Assembly (NCBI RefSeq): GCF_002000025.1
Contig: NZ_MUZV01000006.1
Coordinates: 1 to 64,000 of the forward strand
DNA from: Cognaticolwellia aestuarii
Lineage (GTDB): Bacteria; Pseudomonadota; Gammaproteobacteria; Enterobacterales; Alteromonadaceae
Direction: 5' to 3'
DNA: 64,000 nucleotides
Numbering within the stretch: position 1 is the stretch's first letter; every line of letters starts with the position of its first letter. The notes below the pieces were generated by a model. The model did not search any database. It worked only from the letters and a program-made list of their open reading frames with translations, and was not told the origin of the DNA. Shown piece after piece: positions 35,627 to 43,681 of the stretch. The position numbers were made by a program, and so were the translations under genes.

Positions 35627-36445
35627 GTGAACTTAGATATTTACCTAAACATGATGTACAACGCAGCTTGGTATTTAATACCTATATGTTTATTCGCTAT
35701 CATTATCAAATCTGCATGGTTTAAAGGTGTGCTTGGTGAGTGGCAAGTGAACTTACTGATTAAATTGTTCTTAAATAAAAATAAATATCATCTTATTAAA
35801 AATGTGACATTGCCAACCTTTACTGACGGTAAAAAGCAGGGCACAACGCAAATAGATCATATTATTGTGTCTCAATACGGCATATTTGTTGTTGAAACCA
35901 AAAATATGAAAGGGTGGATTTTTGGTAACGAAAACCAAAAACAATGGACGCAACAAATCTTTAAGCATAAATCAAAATTTCAGAACCCACTTCACCAAAA
36001 CTATAAACATGTCAAAACGTTAGAAGCTTGTTTATTTACTGATAACAGTAATGATAACACCTCTATATTCTCCGTTATCATCTTCATTGGTGACAGTACC
36101 TTTAAATCAAAAATGCCTGACAACGTTAGGTTCGCACGTGGTGGAATCAGATATATCAAAAGTAAAACAGACATTGTTTTTAATACAGAAGAAACACAAA
36201 GTATTATTGAACAGATTGAAAGTGGCAGGTTAGAACGGAGTTTTAAAACTAATCGACAACACGTTAAGCATGTTCGAGAAATTATAGAAGAAAAATCTGA
36301 TACCAAATCTTGTTCAAAGTGTGGTGCTGAAATGGTGTTACGTAAAGCAACCAAAGGTAAAAATACAGGTAATGAGTTTTGGGGATGTAGCACGTTTCCA
36401 CACTGTAGGAATGTCGTTAAAGTAGGTTGTTTGAATTATTATTAA
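35627..36445 (+). CDS. NERD-domain nuclease with C-terminal zinc finger
   Basis: 272 residues. An N-terminal membrane helix (about 10-28) is followed by a NERD domain: TQIDHIIVSQYGIFVVETKN carries the D-Xn-E-X-K nuclease motif. The C-terminus (about 228-268) has a topoisomerase-type zinc finger with four Cys (CSKCGAEM, then CSTFPHC). NERD proteins are predicted DNA nucleases, often in restriction or defence settings. The GTG at 35627 immediately follows the TAA of the NYN gene, so the two are one unit; ATGs ten codons in are alternatives. Anchoring to the membrane would place it where phage DNA enters, which is inference. Confidence 0.83.
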   Translation: MNLDIYLNMMYNAAWYLIPICLFAIIIKSAWFKGVLGEWQVNLLIKLFLNKNKYHLIKNVTLPTFTDGKKQGTTQIDHIIVSQYGIFVVETKNMKGWIFGNENQKQWTQQIFKHKSKFQNPLHQNYKHVKTLEACLFTDNSNDNTSIFSVIIFIGDSTFKSKMPDNVRFARGGIRYIKSKTDIVFNTEETQSIIEQIESGRLERSFKTNRQHVKHVREIIEEKSDTKSCSKCGAEMVLRKATKGKNTGNEFWGCSTFPHCRNVVKVGCLNYY

Positions 36446-36682
36446 GCAAGTTTTATGTTGAATTCTGCTACAAATCTAAGGCTTTTAACTTCAGATATTA
36501 TACTCAGAAATACTTGTTTGAAATTACAAAAAAGGTTTTTATATGTTCAAGATAGGTAGAAGTAATGACCCTATGATTATGATGTAAGGTTCAAATATAA
36601 GTTATTAGTTTTATTAAATAACTTAATAACCTTTCATTAATATGGTTAAATACTCTCAACAATAAAATAGCAAGGGTGTGCT

Positions 36683-38698
36683 GTGGCAAAAGTTAAAGTT
36701 GACACGAAAGGAATTAAAAACCGCTTAAAATCATATAAAGCGTTTAAGTCTATTGCCGAGTATATCTGGAACGGATTTGATGCGGGTTCAACTTCCATTA
36801 ATATTGATTTTTCACATGATGACAATTCTGGAAACATCAGTAATCTAAGCATATCGGATAATGGTTCAGGAATAGATTTTGATTTATTAGTAGATAAATT
36901 TGAGCCAGTTCTAAAGTCTGAGAAAAAAGATTATAAACAAATAAATAACACAACCCTCATACATGGCCAACATGGTTTGGGCAGGTTAACCTTTTATCAT
37001 TTTTCTAGATATGCTAAATGGACTACTACATATAAGAAGGGTGAAGATTTTTTTGATTATTCTATCAATGTGAATAGTGATGCCTTAGATGATTTTGACA
37101 AAACTAAAACGGCACTATCTCAAGCTAATAAAACAGGGACCATAGTTACATTTACAGAAATAGATAAAAAGTTTTCTAAATTTTATTTTGATTCACATGT
37201 AGTTCAGTTTATAAAGAAAGAATTTTGTTGGTTTCTAGAGTTATATAAAGACCTAGGTTATAGCATAAAAATAAATAATGTAGCACTGGACTATGAGGAT
37301 CTTATTGGAGATCGTGAAACTACAGTTCTAAAAATATTAAATCTTGAGTTTAACGTAAATTATACCCGTTGGAAAACAGCCCCAAACCGTCAACCTTCAA
37401 GATATATATTTACTTCATCAGATCACAAAACTAAATATTATCAGACTACAAAATTCAATCGAAAAGGTGACAGTTTTCATCATTCTTTAACCATTAATAG
37501 TTTATATTTTGATAATTTCATTATTGGCAAACAAAATGAAACAAAGGATCATTTTAATGCATCGGTGACAGATAATGAGTTCAAAGAGTTAACAAAAAAT
37601 TTAGATATTTATGTTCGGAGCAAACGAACTCCTCTTCTACATCAGTTTGCGAAGGACTTGGTCGAAGAATATGAAAAGAATAGTGTTTTTCCTAATTATA
37701 ATTCAAATGATAAATATGAATCCTTAAGGGCTGAGGATTTAAAATCTACTGTCAAGTCATTGTACGAAATTGAACCGTCAATATTTAAAGACTTAAATAA
37801 AACACAAAAGAAAACTTTTGTCGCATTTCTAAATTTAATGCTAAGTGGCTCTGAACTTGATGATCTTTTTACTATTTTAGAAAGTGTTATAGATATAGAT
37901 TCAGCACAACGAGAACAATTTGCAAAGCAGTTAAATGTGACCAAATTAGGTAATATTATTGAATCTATTGACCTAATAATAGATCGTAAACGCTCTGTTG
38001 AAGACTTGGGGAAACTTGTATTTGATAAAACCTTGTACGCAAAAGAAGTTCCCCATTTACAAGCTAAAATGGAAAAGTGTTACTGGCTTCTTGGTGAACA
38101 TTTACAGTTAGTCACAGCAGCAGAACCAAAATTTCAAGAGGCACTTGATAGATATTCATATTTGTTACGCGGAGAAAAACCAGATAATGAAACAAAGGAA
38201 ATCGTTGAAGGTGAGCATAAACTAAAAGAAATGGATTTATTTTTAACTACAAGAACTATTTATAATGACAAGATTGAAAACATTGTAGTTGAATTAAAGC
38301 ACCCCACAAATATCAGGCTTGGTAAAAAAGAGATAGATCAGGTTATTAATTATTATCAGCAAATTAAGTCTATAGACGGTTTTAATACGAAACAAGAAGC
38401 ATGGAAGTTTTATTTAATAGGAAATAAATATGATGGTAGTGAATTTATTGAAGACCAAATAAACAATTTAAAACACTTTGGAGAAAAGTATTTAGCATAT
38501 CGAGGAAAGTATGATGTTTATGTTGTTTTATGGGAAGAATTATTTACAGATTTCGAAATTAAGCATAATTTCCTATTGGACAAATTATCCATTCAACGTG
38601 ACAAATTAATTGAAGGTGAAAATTTATTATTAGCGGATGATTTTGCTAATGTAGAAAGATCATCTGATCAATTACCAGAAGTAGCAATAAACATCTAA
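36683..38698 (+). CDS. GHKL (Hsp90/MutL/MORC-type) ATPase fused to a PD-(D/E)XK nuclease
   Basis: 671 residues. N-terminal Bergerat ATP site: EYIWNGFDAGS (Glu26, Asn30, Asp33), DNGSGI (59-64), HGQHGLGR (94-101) and GTIVTF (152-157). A transducer-like and helical middle follows. The C-terminus carries a nuclease motif: KEMDLFLTTR (Asp518), IVVELKHP (Glu537, Lys539) and a QxxxY helix (Gln553, Tyr557), resembling Shedu/DUF4263 and RecB-like nucleases. Such a protein may bind DNA as an ATP-gated clamp and cut it. GTG start with AAGGG upstream. A strong terminator covers its stop codon, so the caspase gene downstream has its own promoter. No exact known defence system is recognised. Confidence 0.82.
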   Translation: MAKVKVDTKGIKNRLKSYKAFKSIAEYIWNGFDAGSTSINIDFSHDDNSGNISNLSISDNGSGIDFDLLVDKFEPVLKSEKKDYKQINNTTLIHGQHGLGRLTFYHFSRYAKWTTTYKKGEDFFDYSINVNSDALDDFDKTKTALSQANKTGTIVTFTEIDKKFSKFYFDSHVVQFIKKEFCWFLELYKDLGYSIKINNVALDYEDLIGDRETTVLKILNLEFNVNYTRWKTAPNRQPSRYIFTSSDHKTKYYQTTKFNRKGDSFHHSLTINSLYFDNFIIGKQNETKDHFNASVTDNEFKELTKNLDIYVRSKRTPLLHQFAKDLVEEYEKNSVFPNYNSNDKYESLRAEDLKSTVKSLYEIEPSIFKDLNKTQKKTFVAFLNLMLSGSELDDLFTILESVIDIDSAQREQFAKQLNVTKLGNIIESIDLIIDRKRSVEDLGKLVFDKTLYAKEVPHLQAKMEKCYWLLGEHLQLVTAAEPKFQEALDRYSYLLRGEKPDNETKEIVEGEHKLKEMDLFLTTRTIYNDKIENIVVELKHPTNIRLGKKEIDQVINYYQQIKSIDGFNTKQEAWKFYLIGNKYDGSEFIEDQINNLKHFGEKYLAYRGKYDVYVVLWEELFTDFEIKHNFLLDKLSIQRDKLIEGENLLLADDFANVERSSDQLPEVAINI

Positions 38699-38737
38699 TT
38701 AATATAAAGAATCATTAATTAGATGTTTATTTTTTTG
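38687..38737 (+). terminator. Strong terminator overlapping the GHKL stop codon
   Basis: Perfect 17-base arms (38687-38703 and 38714-38730, core ACATCTAATTAAT) followed by seven or more T. The left arm contains the last codons and the TAA of the GHKL gene. Confidence 0.85.
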
Positions 38738-38971
38738 ATTAATTTATGTGAGTAGTAGACACTATTTACTTTGAGTTATGCAGAAGGAAAGGTAGTGAAA
38801 TGGAAAATTTACTCTAAATAATTTAAAGCTTGATAGTACAACATTAAATAGTAACTATCGTTGTATTTTGTAATCTTTTTATAAATGAAGTTTACTCTCC
38901 CTCTAATAATAAAATTAACTGGATAAGACTTATTTTTGTATATAAAAATGCATATGTCTTAAATAAATAAA

Positions 38972-41900
38972 ATGTCTAATAAACTATTTTTAATAGGTAT
39001 AAATGCCTATTCTCACCAAGCAAATTTAGAAAGCTCAATAAGAGATATTACTGATTTTAAAAACATACTTCTTGAAAAATTTGAGTTTGAAGAAAAAGAT
39101 GTTTATGAAATAACTGATGAAAATGCAACGTCTAAAAATATACAAGATGCCTTTAGATCTTATATCAAGCAATTAAACGAAAATGATAACTTAGTTATTT
39201 ATTATTCAGGTCACGGTGACTTTGATGAAAGTTCAGATATAGGCTATTGGATTCCTCATGAAGCTGATCATTACACGGACTATATTCCTAATAATACAAT
39301 TACGGCATATTTAGAAAAAATTGCATGTAAACACATTTTTCTAATTTCAGACAGTTGTTTTTCTAATAGCTTATTACGGTCAGGGAAAACAAAGAGCATT
39401 GAGGAATATTTTGAAAAAAAATCCAGATGGGCTTTAGCATCTGCATTTAATGAGGCAAAAGATTCTGACGCTTATTCAAATACGCTTTTTGCGGAAGTTT
39501 TAATTGATGCTCTAGAAAACTCAACTAAAAATTTAAGGGTTTCCGAAATAATTGAAAATGTTAAAAAGCGATTTGAGATAAATCAATTTCAAACACCTCA
39601 AGGAAGTCCATTACAAATATCGGGGCATAATGGTGGAGAGTTTATATTCAATGTTAGACAGCAATTGGATAAAAGAGAGTTTAAAGGGTACGTTGATTTT
39701 AAAAAAATACTGAAATTGTATAAGCGAAATTCGAACTTTACTGAATTAGATACGTTTGAAGATAAAACAAACAAGATTGGTTATCAATTATTTGAAGAGA
39801 TTGATAGTGTAATTCAGAAATCAACAAATTATCTTTATTTATATGAAGGTATAAATCAAACAAAAACACTAAAAAAGCTTCAAGATCAGCATCCTAAACT
39901 TATTTCAAGCAAGAACCTTGTGATTTTTATTCCTATCGAAAAAGATCAAAAAATCACAGAAAGAAGAAAAAAGAATATCAATGACAAATTTAAACCAATA
40001 AGTCTATTTTATATTGATGATTTCATAAGAGAACACTGTACTCCAAAAGTTATCTTGGACGATGATTCAAAATATTTAAACATCAGTAATTTTATATTAC
40101 CTATTTTAAATAATGATTCAGAAAATAGTGAAGTCAAAAATTATTTTCATAATTGGTATAACCAAGTTGACGACCCTATATTAGTTATTAAAGGGAGTGG
40201 AGGTATAGGAAAAACCACTCTTGCTCATTATTTCGCTGATAAGCTAATGCATAAGAATCCTTCACGTTATGTTTTATTTATTGACTCCATCTTAATTAAA
40301 GATAGTTTATTAAAAAATAAAAACAGAGGGAATTTAAACTTATATAATTTTTATGAAGCACTCTTTGATATCACAGATAATATCCAAGAGAAATTATCTG
40401 AAGAGTTATTTCAGCTGAATATAGACGCGGGTAACATCCTAATTATTATTGATGGATTGGATGAAGTTATATCAAAAATCCCCAATTTTAATGTTTCTGA
40501 ATTTCTAAAATCTATAAAATCCTCAACAACAGATTTATGTAACGGTAAAGTGATCATAACTTGTAGAACATACTTTTGGGATAACACAAACTTTGTCGAA
40601 AATAATTTTTCCATTATAGAATTAGAACCATTCAGTGAAGAGCAAACAGAGGAGTTTTTCAATAAGAGTTTTGGAGAGGCACAAACAAAAATTAAGAAAG
40701 CTATTAAACTTGCAAATGATTTCAAATTTCCAAGTAATGATGGAAAACATATTTATCATCCATATGTTTTAGATATTATTAGATCTATTATTGATAGTGA
40801 GGATGACACAATAAATTTTGATTTATCGGACCTACATTCAAAGTATTTAAATAGTGAAATTAAAAATGATTATATTACATATCGGGTTTGCGATAGAGAA
40901 ATTAAGCGTGTAGGCCAAATATCTGTTGAAGAACAGATACAATTTTTTATTTATTTGTCCGTTCAAAAAAGGGGAACTGTAAAAGCACTTCATTTACAGC
41001 ACGAGATAGAAAAGTCTTTGGGTAAAAGTATAAACAAAACAAGTGTAGAGGCTTTTAAGTCGCATCCTTTTTTAAAGTGCTTAGATTCTTCTGTCGTTTT
41101 TAAGTATGACTTTTTGTCCGATTTATTTAAAAGTATATATTTATCTTCTTATTTTAATTTTGATAACGATCAAAATGCAGTATCAGATCATTTTACTGAT
41201 ATTATCAGTGAAAGTTGCTGGTTTGGCTCTGCACTGAACACAGATACTACAAATCGAATAAAACATTGGGACACAGATGATGTTTTATTAGTGTCTGATG
41301 TAATATCACAAATTAAATTAAATTATAAAAATGCAGAATCCAATAAAATTGTAGGTAATATTTTTAATTTATGTTTGGCGATTAATCATAAATTTAATCC
41401 AAATGATGTTGTTGCTAATACGAATTTATTAAAAGACTTATTTGAAGTTAAAGCAGGGGAAATTGAGGGTTTATGTCTTATTGATATAAATGTTGATCAA
41501 AAAATCAAGTTTGATTTTAGCGACTTGCAATTATCAAATTCAGTAATTGATAACTATGATAATTTTTGGTGGTGTAAGTTTAATGATAAAACAAAATTCA
41601 TAAACTCAGAATTACTAAACCTAAATGGAAAACACAAGAATACAGGTTTAAACAAAGCAAACTTTATTGACTGTAACTTTGACTCTTCACTCGAAAAGTC
41701 ACTAAAGGCAATATCTTCAAATAACCATAACCAATTAGAAAAAATCAAAATATTTTTGCATGACTTTTTCCATTTATTTGTAAGTAATGGGCGACTTGGT
41801 AGACAGTGGGAGCATAAGGTAATATTGCCAAGGTTTAGTGCTATTAATAAATGTAATATTAACTATAAAAGGTTAATTCAAATATTGAAAAATCATGAGT

Positions 41901-42034
41901 TTATATTAATAGACAATGAGTTGAATAAACGTAAATTTTCTATTAAAAGTGACAATAAAGAAAATGTGGTGAAGTATATAAAAGATGGTACTGTTTCAAA
42001 TTCAATCGCAAAAATCATTAAAGAATTACAATAG
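38972..42034 (+). CDS. Caspase-NACHT STAND protein (bacterial NLR-like), putative abortive-infection effector
   Basis: 1020 residues. Caspase-like C14 protease at about 1-230: His81 in YYSGHGD and Cys129 in ISDSCFS form the dyad. Residues 235-385 are an unassigned domain. A NACHT NTPase follows: Walker A GSGGIGKTT (408-416), Walker B IIIDGLDE (491-498) and VIITCRTYFWD (527-537), then winged-helix and helical regions. Near 860-910 a pentapeptide-like stretch (LNKANFIDCNF) occurs. In NLR-type immunity the C-terminal part recognises an invader, the NTPase oligomerises and the protease is released; that role here is inference. The ATG at 38972 has no ribosome site. Very AT-rich. Confidence 0.85.
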   Translation: MSNKLFLIGINAYSHQANLESSIRDITDFKNILLEKFEFEEKDVYEITDENATSKNIQDAFRSYIKQLNENDNLVIYYSGHGDFDESSDIGYWIPHEADHYTDYIPNNTITAYLEKIACKHIFLISDSCFSNSLLRSGKTKSIEEYFEKKSRWALASAFNEAKDSDAYSNTLFAEVLIDALENSTKNLRVSEIIENVKKRFEINQFQTPQGSPLQISGHNGGEFIFNVRQQLDKREFKGYVDFKKILKLYKRNSNFTELDTFEDKTNKIGYQLFEEIDSVIQKSTNYLYLYEGINQTKTLKKLQDQHPKLISSKNLVIFIPIEKDQKITERRKKNINDKFKPISLFYIDDFIREHCTPKVILDDDSKYLNISNFILPILNNDSENSEVKNYFHNWYNQVDDPILVIKGSGGIGKTTLAHYFADKLMHKNPSRYVLFIDSILIKDSLLKNKNRGNLNLYNFYEALFDITDNIQEKLSEELFQLNIDAGNILIIIDGLDEVISKIPNFNVSEFLKSIKSSTTDLCNGKVIITCRTYFWDNTNFVENNFSIIELEPFSEEQTEEFFNKSFGEAQTKIKKAIKLANDFKFPSNDGKHIYHPYVLDIIRSIIDSEDDTINFDLSDLHSKYLNSEIKNDYITYRVCDREIKRVGQISVEEQIQFFIYLSVQKRGTVKALHLQHEIEKSLGKSINKTSVEAFKSHPFLKCLDSSVVFKYDFLSDLFKSIYLSSYFNFDNDQNAVSDHFTDIISESCWFGSALNTDTTNRIKHWDTDDVLLVSDVISQIKLNYKNAESNKIVGNIFNLCLAINHKFNPNDVVANTNLLKDLFEVKAGEIEGLCLIDINVDQKIKFDFSDLQLSNSVIDNYDNFWWCKFNDKTKFINSELLNLNGKHKNTGLNKANFIDCNFDSSLEKSLKAISSNNHNQLEKIKIFLHDFFHLFVSNGRLGRQWEHKVILPRFSAINKCNINYKRLIQILKNHEFILIDNELNKRKFSIKSDNKENVVKYIKDGTVSNSIAKIIKELQ

Positions 42035-42148
42035 TTGTAAAATACCTTCATGAAATTATAAGTTATGTAAGCTACATCACTGATGCACCGGACAAGGATA
42101 TATGCATTAGCCTTTCTAATAATTACATAAAATTTTGTGATTTTTAGT

Positions 42149-42206
42149 GTACTTTCTTTATATTGACTATTCTCCTTATAGAGAATAGTCAATATAAAGA
42201 AAGTAC
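42149..42206. repeat. Perfect 26-bp inverted repeat (hairpin)
   Basis: Left arm 42149-42174 and right arm 42181-42206 are exact reverse complements with a 6-base loop (CTTATA). The 7-base word TTTTAGT lies directly to the left (42142-42148) and again three bases to the right (42210-42216). It is too long for an ordinary terminator and no T-run follows on the plus strand. Located 115 bases after the caspase gene, inside the island. Confidence 0.88.
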
Positions 42207-42290
42207 AAATTTTAGTAATAATTGATTTAAAAATTATTTCAATGGCAATTTTATTGAATATAACCAGTGCCCATACTCGTCCCATTCCTC

Positions 42291-42300
42291 CCGCCACATT
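42291..42300. other. Right attachment core of the island (attR)
   Basis: CCGCCACATT, identical to 34714-34723. From here 46 of 48 bases (42291-42338) match the segment 34437-34484 after unit R1. Confidence 0.7.
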
Positions 42301-42305
42301 TAGAA

Positions 42306-42336
42306 AAGGCGCTAATCGAAAGGTTAGCGCCTTTTT
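42306..42336 (+). terminator. tRNA-Ser-type terminator hairpin beyond the island
   Basis: AAGGCGCTAATC (42306-42317) with GGTTAGCGCCTT (42322-42333) and a T-run; same tetraloop GAAA as the R1 hairpin. Confidence 0.82.
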
Positions 42337-42403
42337 GCATTTTAGATATCTATTGTAGAGACTAATATAGGGGTTAAAGTGGCTTTGAAGCACAACGCCC
42401 ATA

Positions 42404-42433
42404 CATAGAGTTCAAGCAAATATTTTACCGTCA
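42404..42433 (+). repeat. Decayed tRNA-Ser 3'-end repeat beyond the island
   Basis: TAGAGTTCAAG, then a diverged segment with ACCGTCA and AACATAG. Its CCA-equivalent lies 137 bases after that at 42296, matching the 138-139 base period of the array left of the island. Confidence 0.55.
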
Positions 42434-42519
42434 AACATAGTGTATTGTATAAAATAGCTTAATTTATGTATCAATCTATACTATAAAAATGTTCTATTTG
42501 ATTAAAGGATTTAATCAGT

Positions 42520-43383
42520 ATGTACGTGATAAAAATTGCTTTTATTGCTTTTATTGCTTTTGCTGTTACTCCTAAAGCTCAGGCTATAGATCACATAAAA
42601 ATGCATAGTCCTACAGTAGGTGAGGATAAAAGGACAATGCACAAAAATGAGGTTTTAATACGAGCACTTGAAATTTCAAAGCAAATTTACGGCAGCTATA
42701 CTATAGATTTTTTAAATGTCGAGTTATCAACAGCTAGAGCTTTACGTGTGATAAAAAAAGGAGAAATGATCAACGTATTTATCGCAGCAGCAAATGATAA
42801 TTGGGATAAGTTTGCAACCCCCATAAAAATACCCATCCGATTTGGTCAACTTAGTTATCGGTTATTATTGGTTAATAAAAGCAACCTTGATGCGTTCAAA
42901 GCAATCGAGTCGCTATCTGATTTAAAACGATTAACTGCGGGGTTACAAAGGGGGTGGGCACTTAATGATATCTTTAATGAGATAAATATTGAAGTGCTGA
43001 CTAGTAGTGATTTTGAAGGCTTATTTCAAATGCTAAATAGAGGCCGATTTGATTATTTCCCTCGAGCCGTATATGAAGCTTACAACGAACTTGAAAATAG
43101 AAGTGACGTCTTAAATAATATTGTTGTTGAACCAACACTTGCGCTTTATATTCCTAGTAAGTCATATGTTTACGTGTCCAACAATGCCCCACGAATAGCG
43201 CAAAGGTTAGAATATGGTCTAAAAATAATGAAAAAAAATGGTGAGCTTAAAGCCATTTATAATCAATATTACAAAGAAGATATTATTCGTGCAAACCTAT
43301 CAAATAGAAAAATAATCACAATCGAAAACCCTTATTTTAGTAACCAAGAAGAACCCATTGATGTGAACATCAGTTCGAATTGA
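42520..43383 (+). CDS. Periplasmic solute-binding-like protein (type 2 fold)
   Basis: 287 residues with a signal peptide ending PKAQA (residue 22). The mature part follows the two-lobe SBP_bac_3-type fold (ALRVIKKGEMINVFIAAAND, KSNLDAFKAIESLSDLKRLT, NRGRFDYFPRAVYEAY). No transporter genes accompany it, so it may be a sensor or an orphan binding protein. The signal peptide contains three exact 9-base repeats (42535-42561) coding IAF-type units. AAAGGA lies about eleven bases upstream of the ATG. It sits just outside the island's right border. Confidence 0.8.
   Translation: MYVIKIAFIAFIAFAVTPKAQAIDHIKMHSPTVGEDKRTMHKNEVLIRALEISKQIYGSYTIDFLNVELSTARALRVIKKGEMINVFIAAANDNWDKFATPIKIPIRFGQLSYRLLLVNKSNLDAFKAIESLSDLKRLTAGLQRGWALNDIFNEINIEVLTSSDFEGLFQMLNRGRFDYFPRAVYEAYNELENRSDVLNNIVVEPTLALYIPSKSYVYVSNNAPRIAQRLEYGLKIMKKNGELKAIYNQYYKEDIIRANLSNRKIITIENPYFSNQEEPIDVNISSN
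42535..42561 (+). repeat. Three exact 9-bp tandem repeats in a signal peptide
   Basis: ATTGCTTTT occurs three times in a row and encodes the repeated hydrophobic IAF core of the signal peptide. Gain or loss of units keeps the frame. Confidence 0.9.
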
Positions 43384-43681
43384 TTGTTACGTCCGTAATA
43401 GCTTGGCAGAAGTGTGCATTATGCTCATTTACTTAACGATTATGAATAACGCTATTACTGACATAATCTCTAGTTGAACAATTATTAGTTTTATTGATGG
43501 CTAATACTGAGGGTTTATCAACAGTATTTTGTTTCGGTGAGAATGATGAAATAAATGATGACTGCTAAAAATTAGTTATTTTATCTGGTTGGTGCTTGAT
43601 GACATGGCAAGCTACAAGCAAAGTGTTAATATAGTGGTACTTGGCACTTGCCGAACATTTTTGATTAATTCTGGAAGATAC

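Larger units (their letters stand above)
34724..42300. mobile_element. 7.6-kb genomic island in a tRNA-Ser-derived repeat, defence-type cargo
   Basis: The island separates the two halves of one tRNA-Ser 3'-end repeat unit. Left border: unit R3 ends at CCGCCACATT (34723). Right border: CCGCCACATT (42291-42300) is followed by the unit's missing continuation and, 137 bases later, by a further decayed 3' end. It contains four plus-strand genes: NYN-LOTUS, NERD, GHKL-nuclease and caspase-NACHT. No integrase, recombination directionality factor or transposase is visible, so movement would need help in trans. The last two genes are visibly more AT-rich than the flanks. Defence function is inferred from domain content. 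Confidence 0.75.
42035..42519. other. Island right end and flank
   Basis: No gene. It holds a 26-base perfect hairpin (42149-42206), the right attachment core (42291-42300), the terminator-type hairpin of the resumed repeat unit (42306-42336), and a decayed tRNA-Ser 3' end (42404-42433), each listed separately. Confidence 0.6.

Noticed and set aside
38972-42034. CBASS or Thoeris effector
   Set aside because: No cyclase, TIR or SMODS-type gene is nearby; the domain order fits a NACHT-type sensor.
41893-42402. Minus-strand 169-residue frame at the island's right end
   Set aside because: It overlaps the caspase gene, the long hairpin and the repeat border, and has no coding features.
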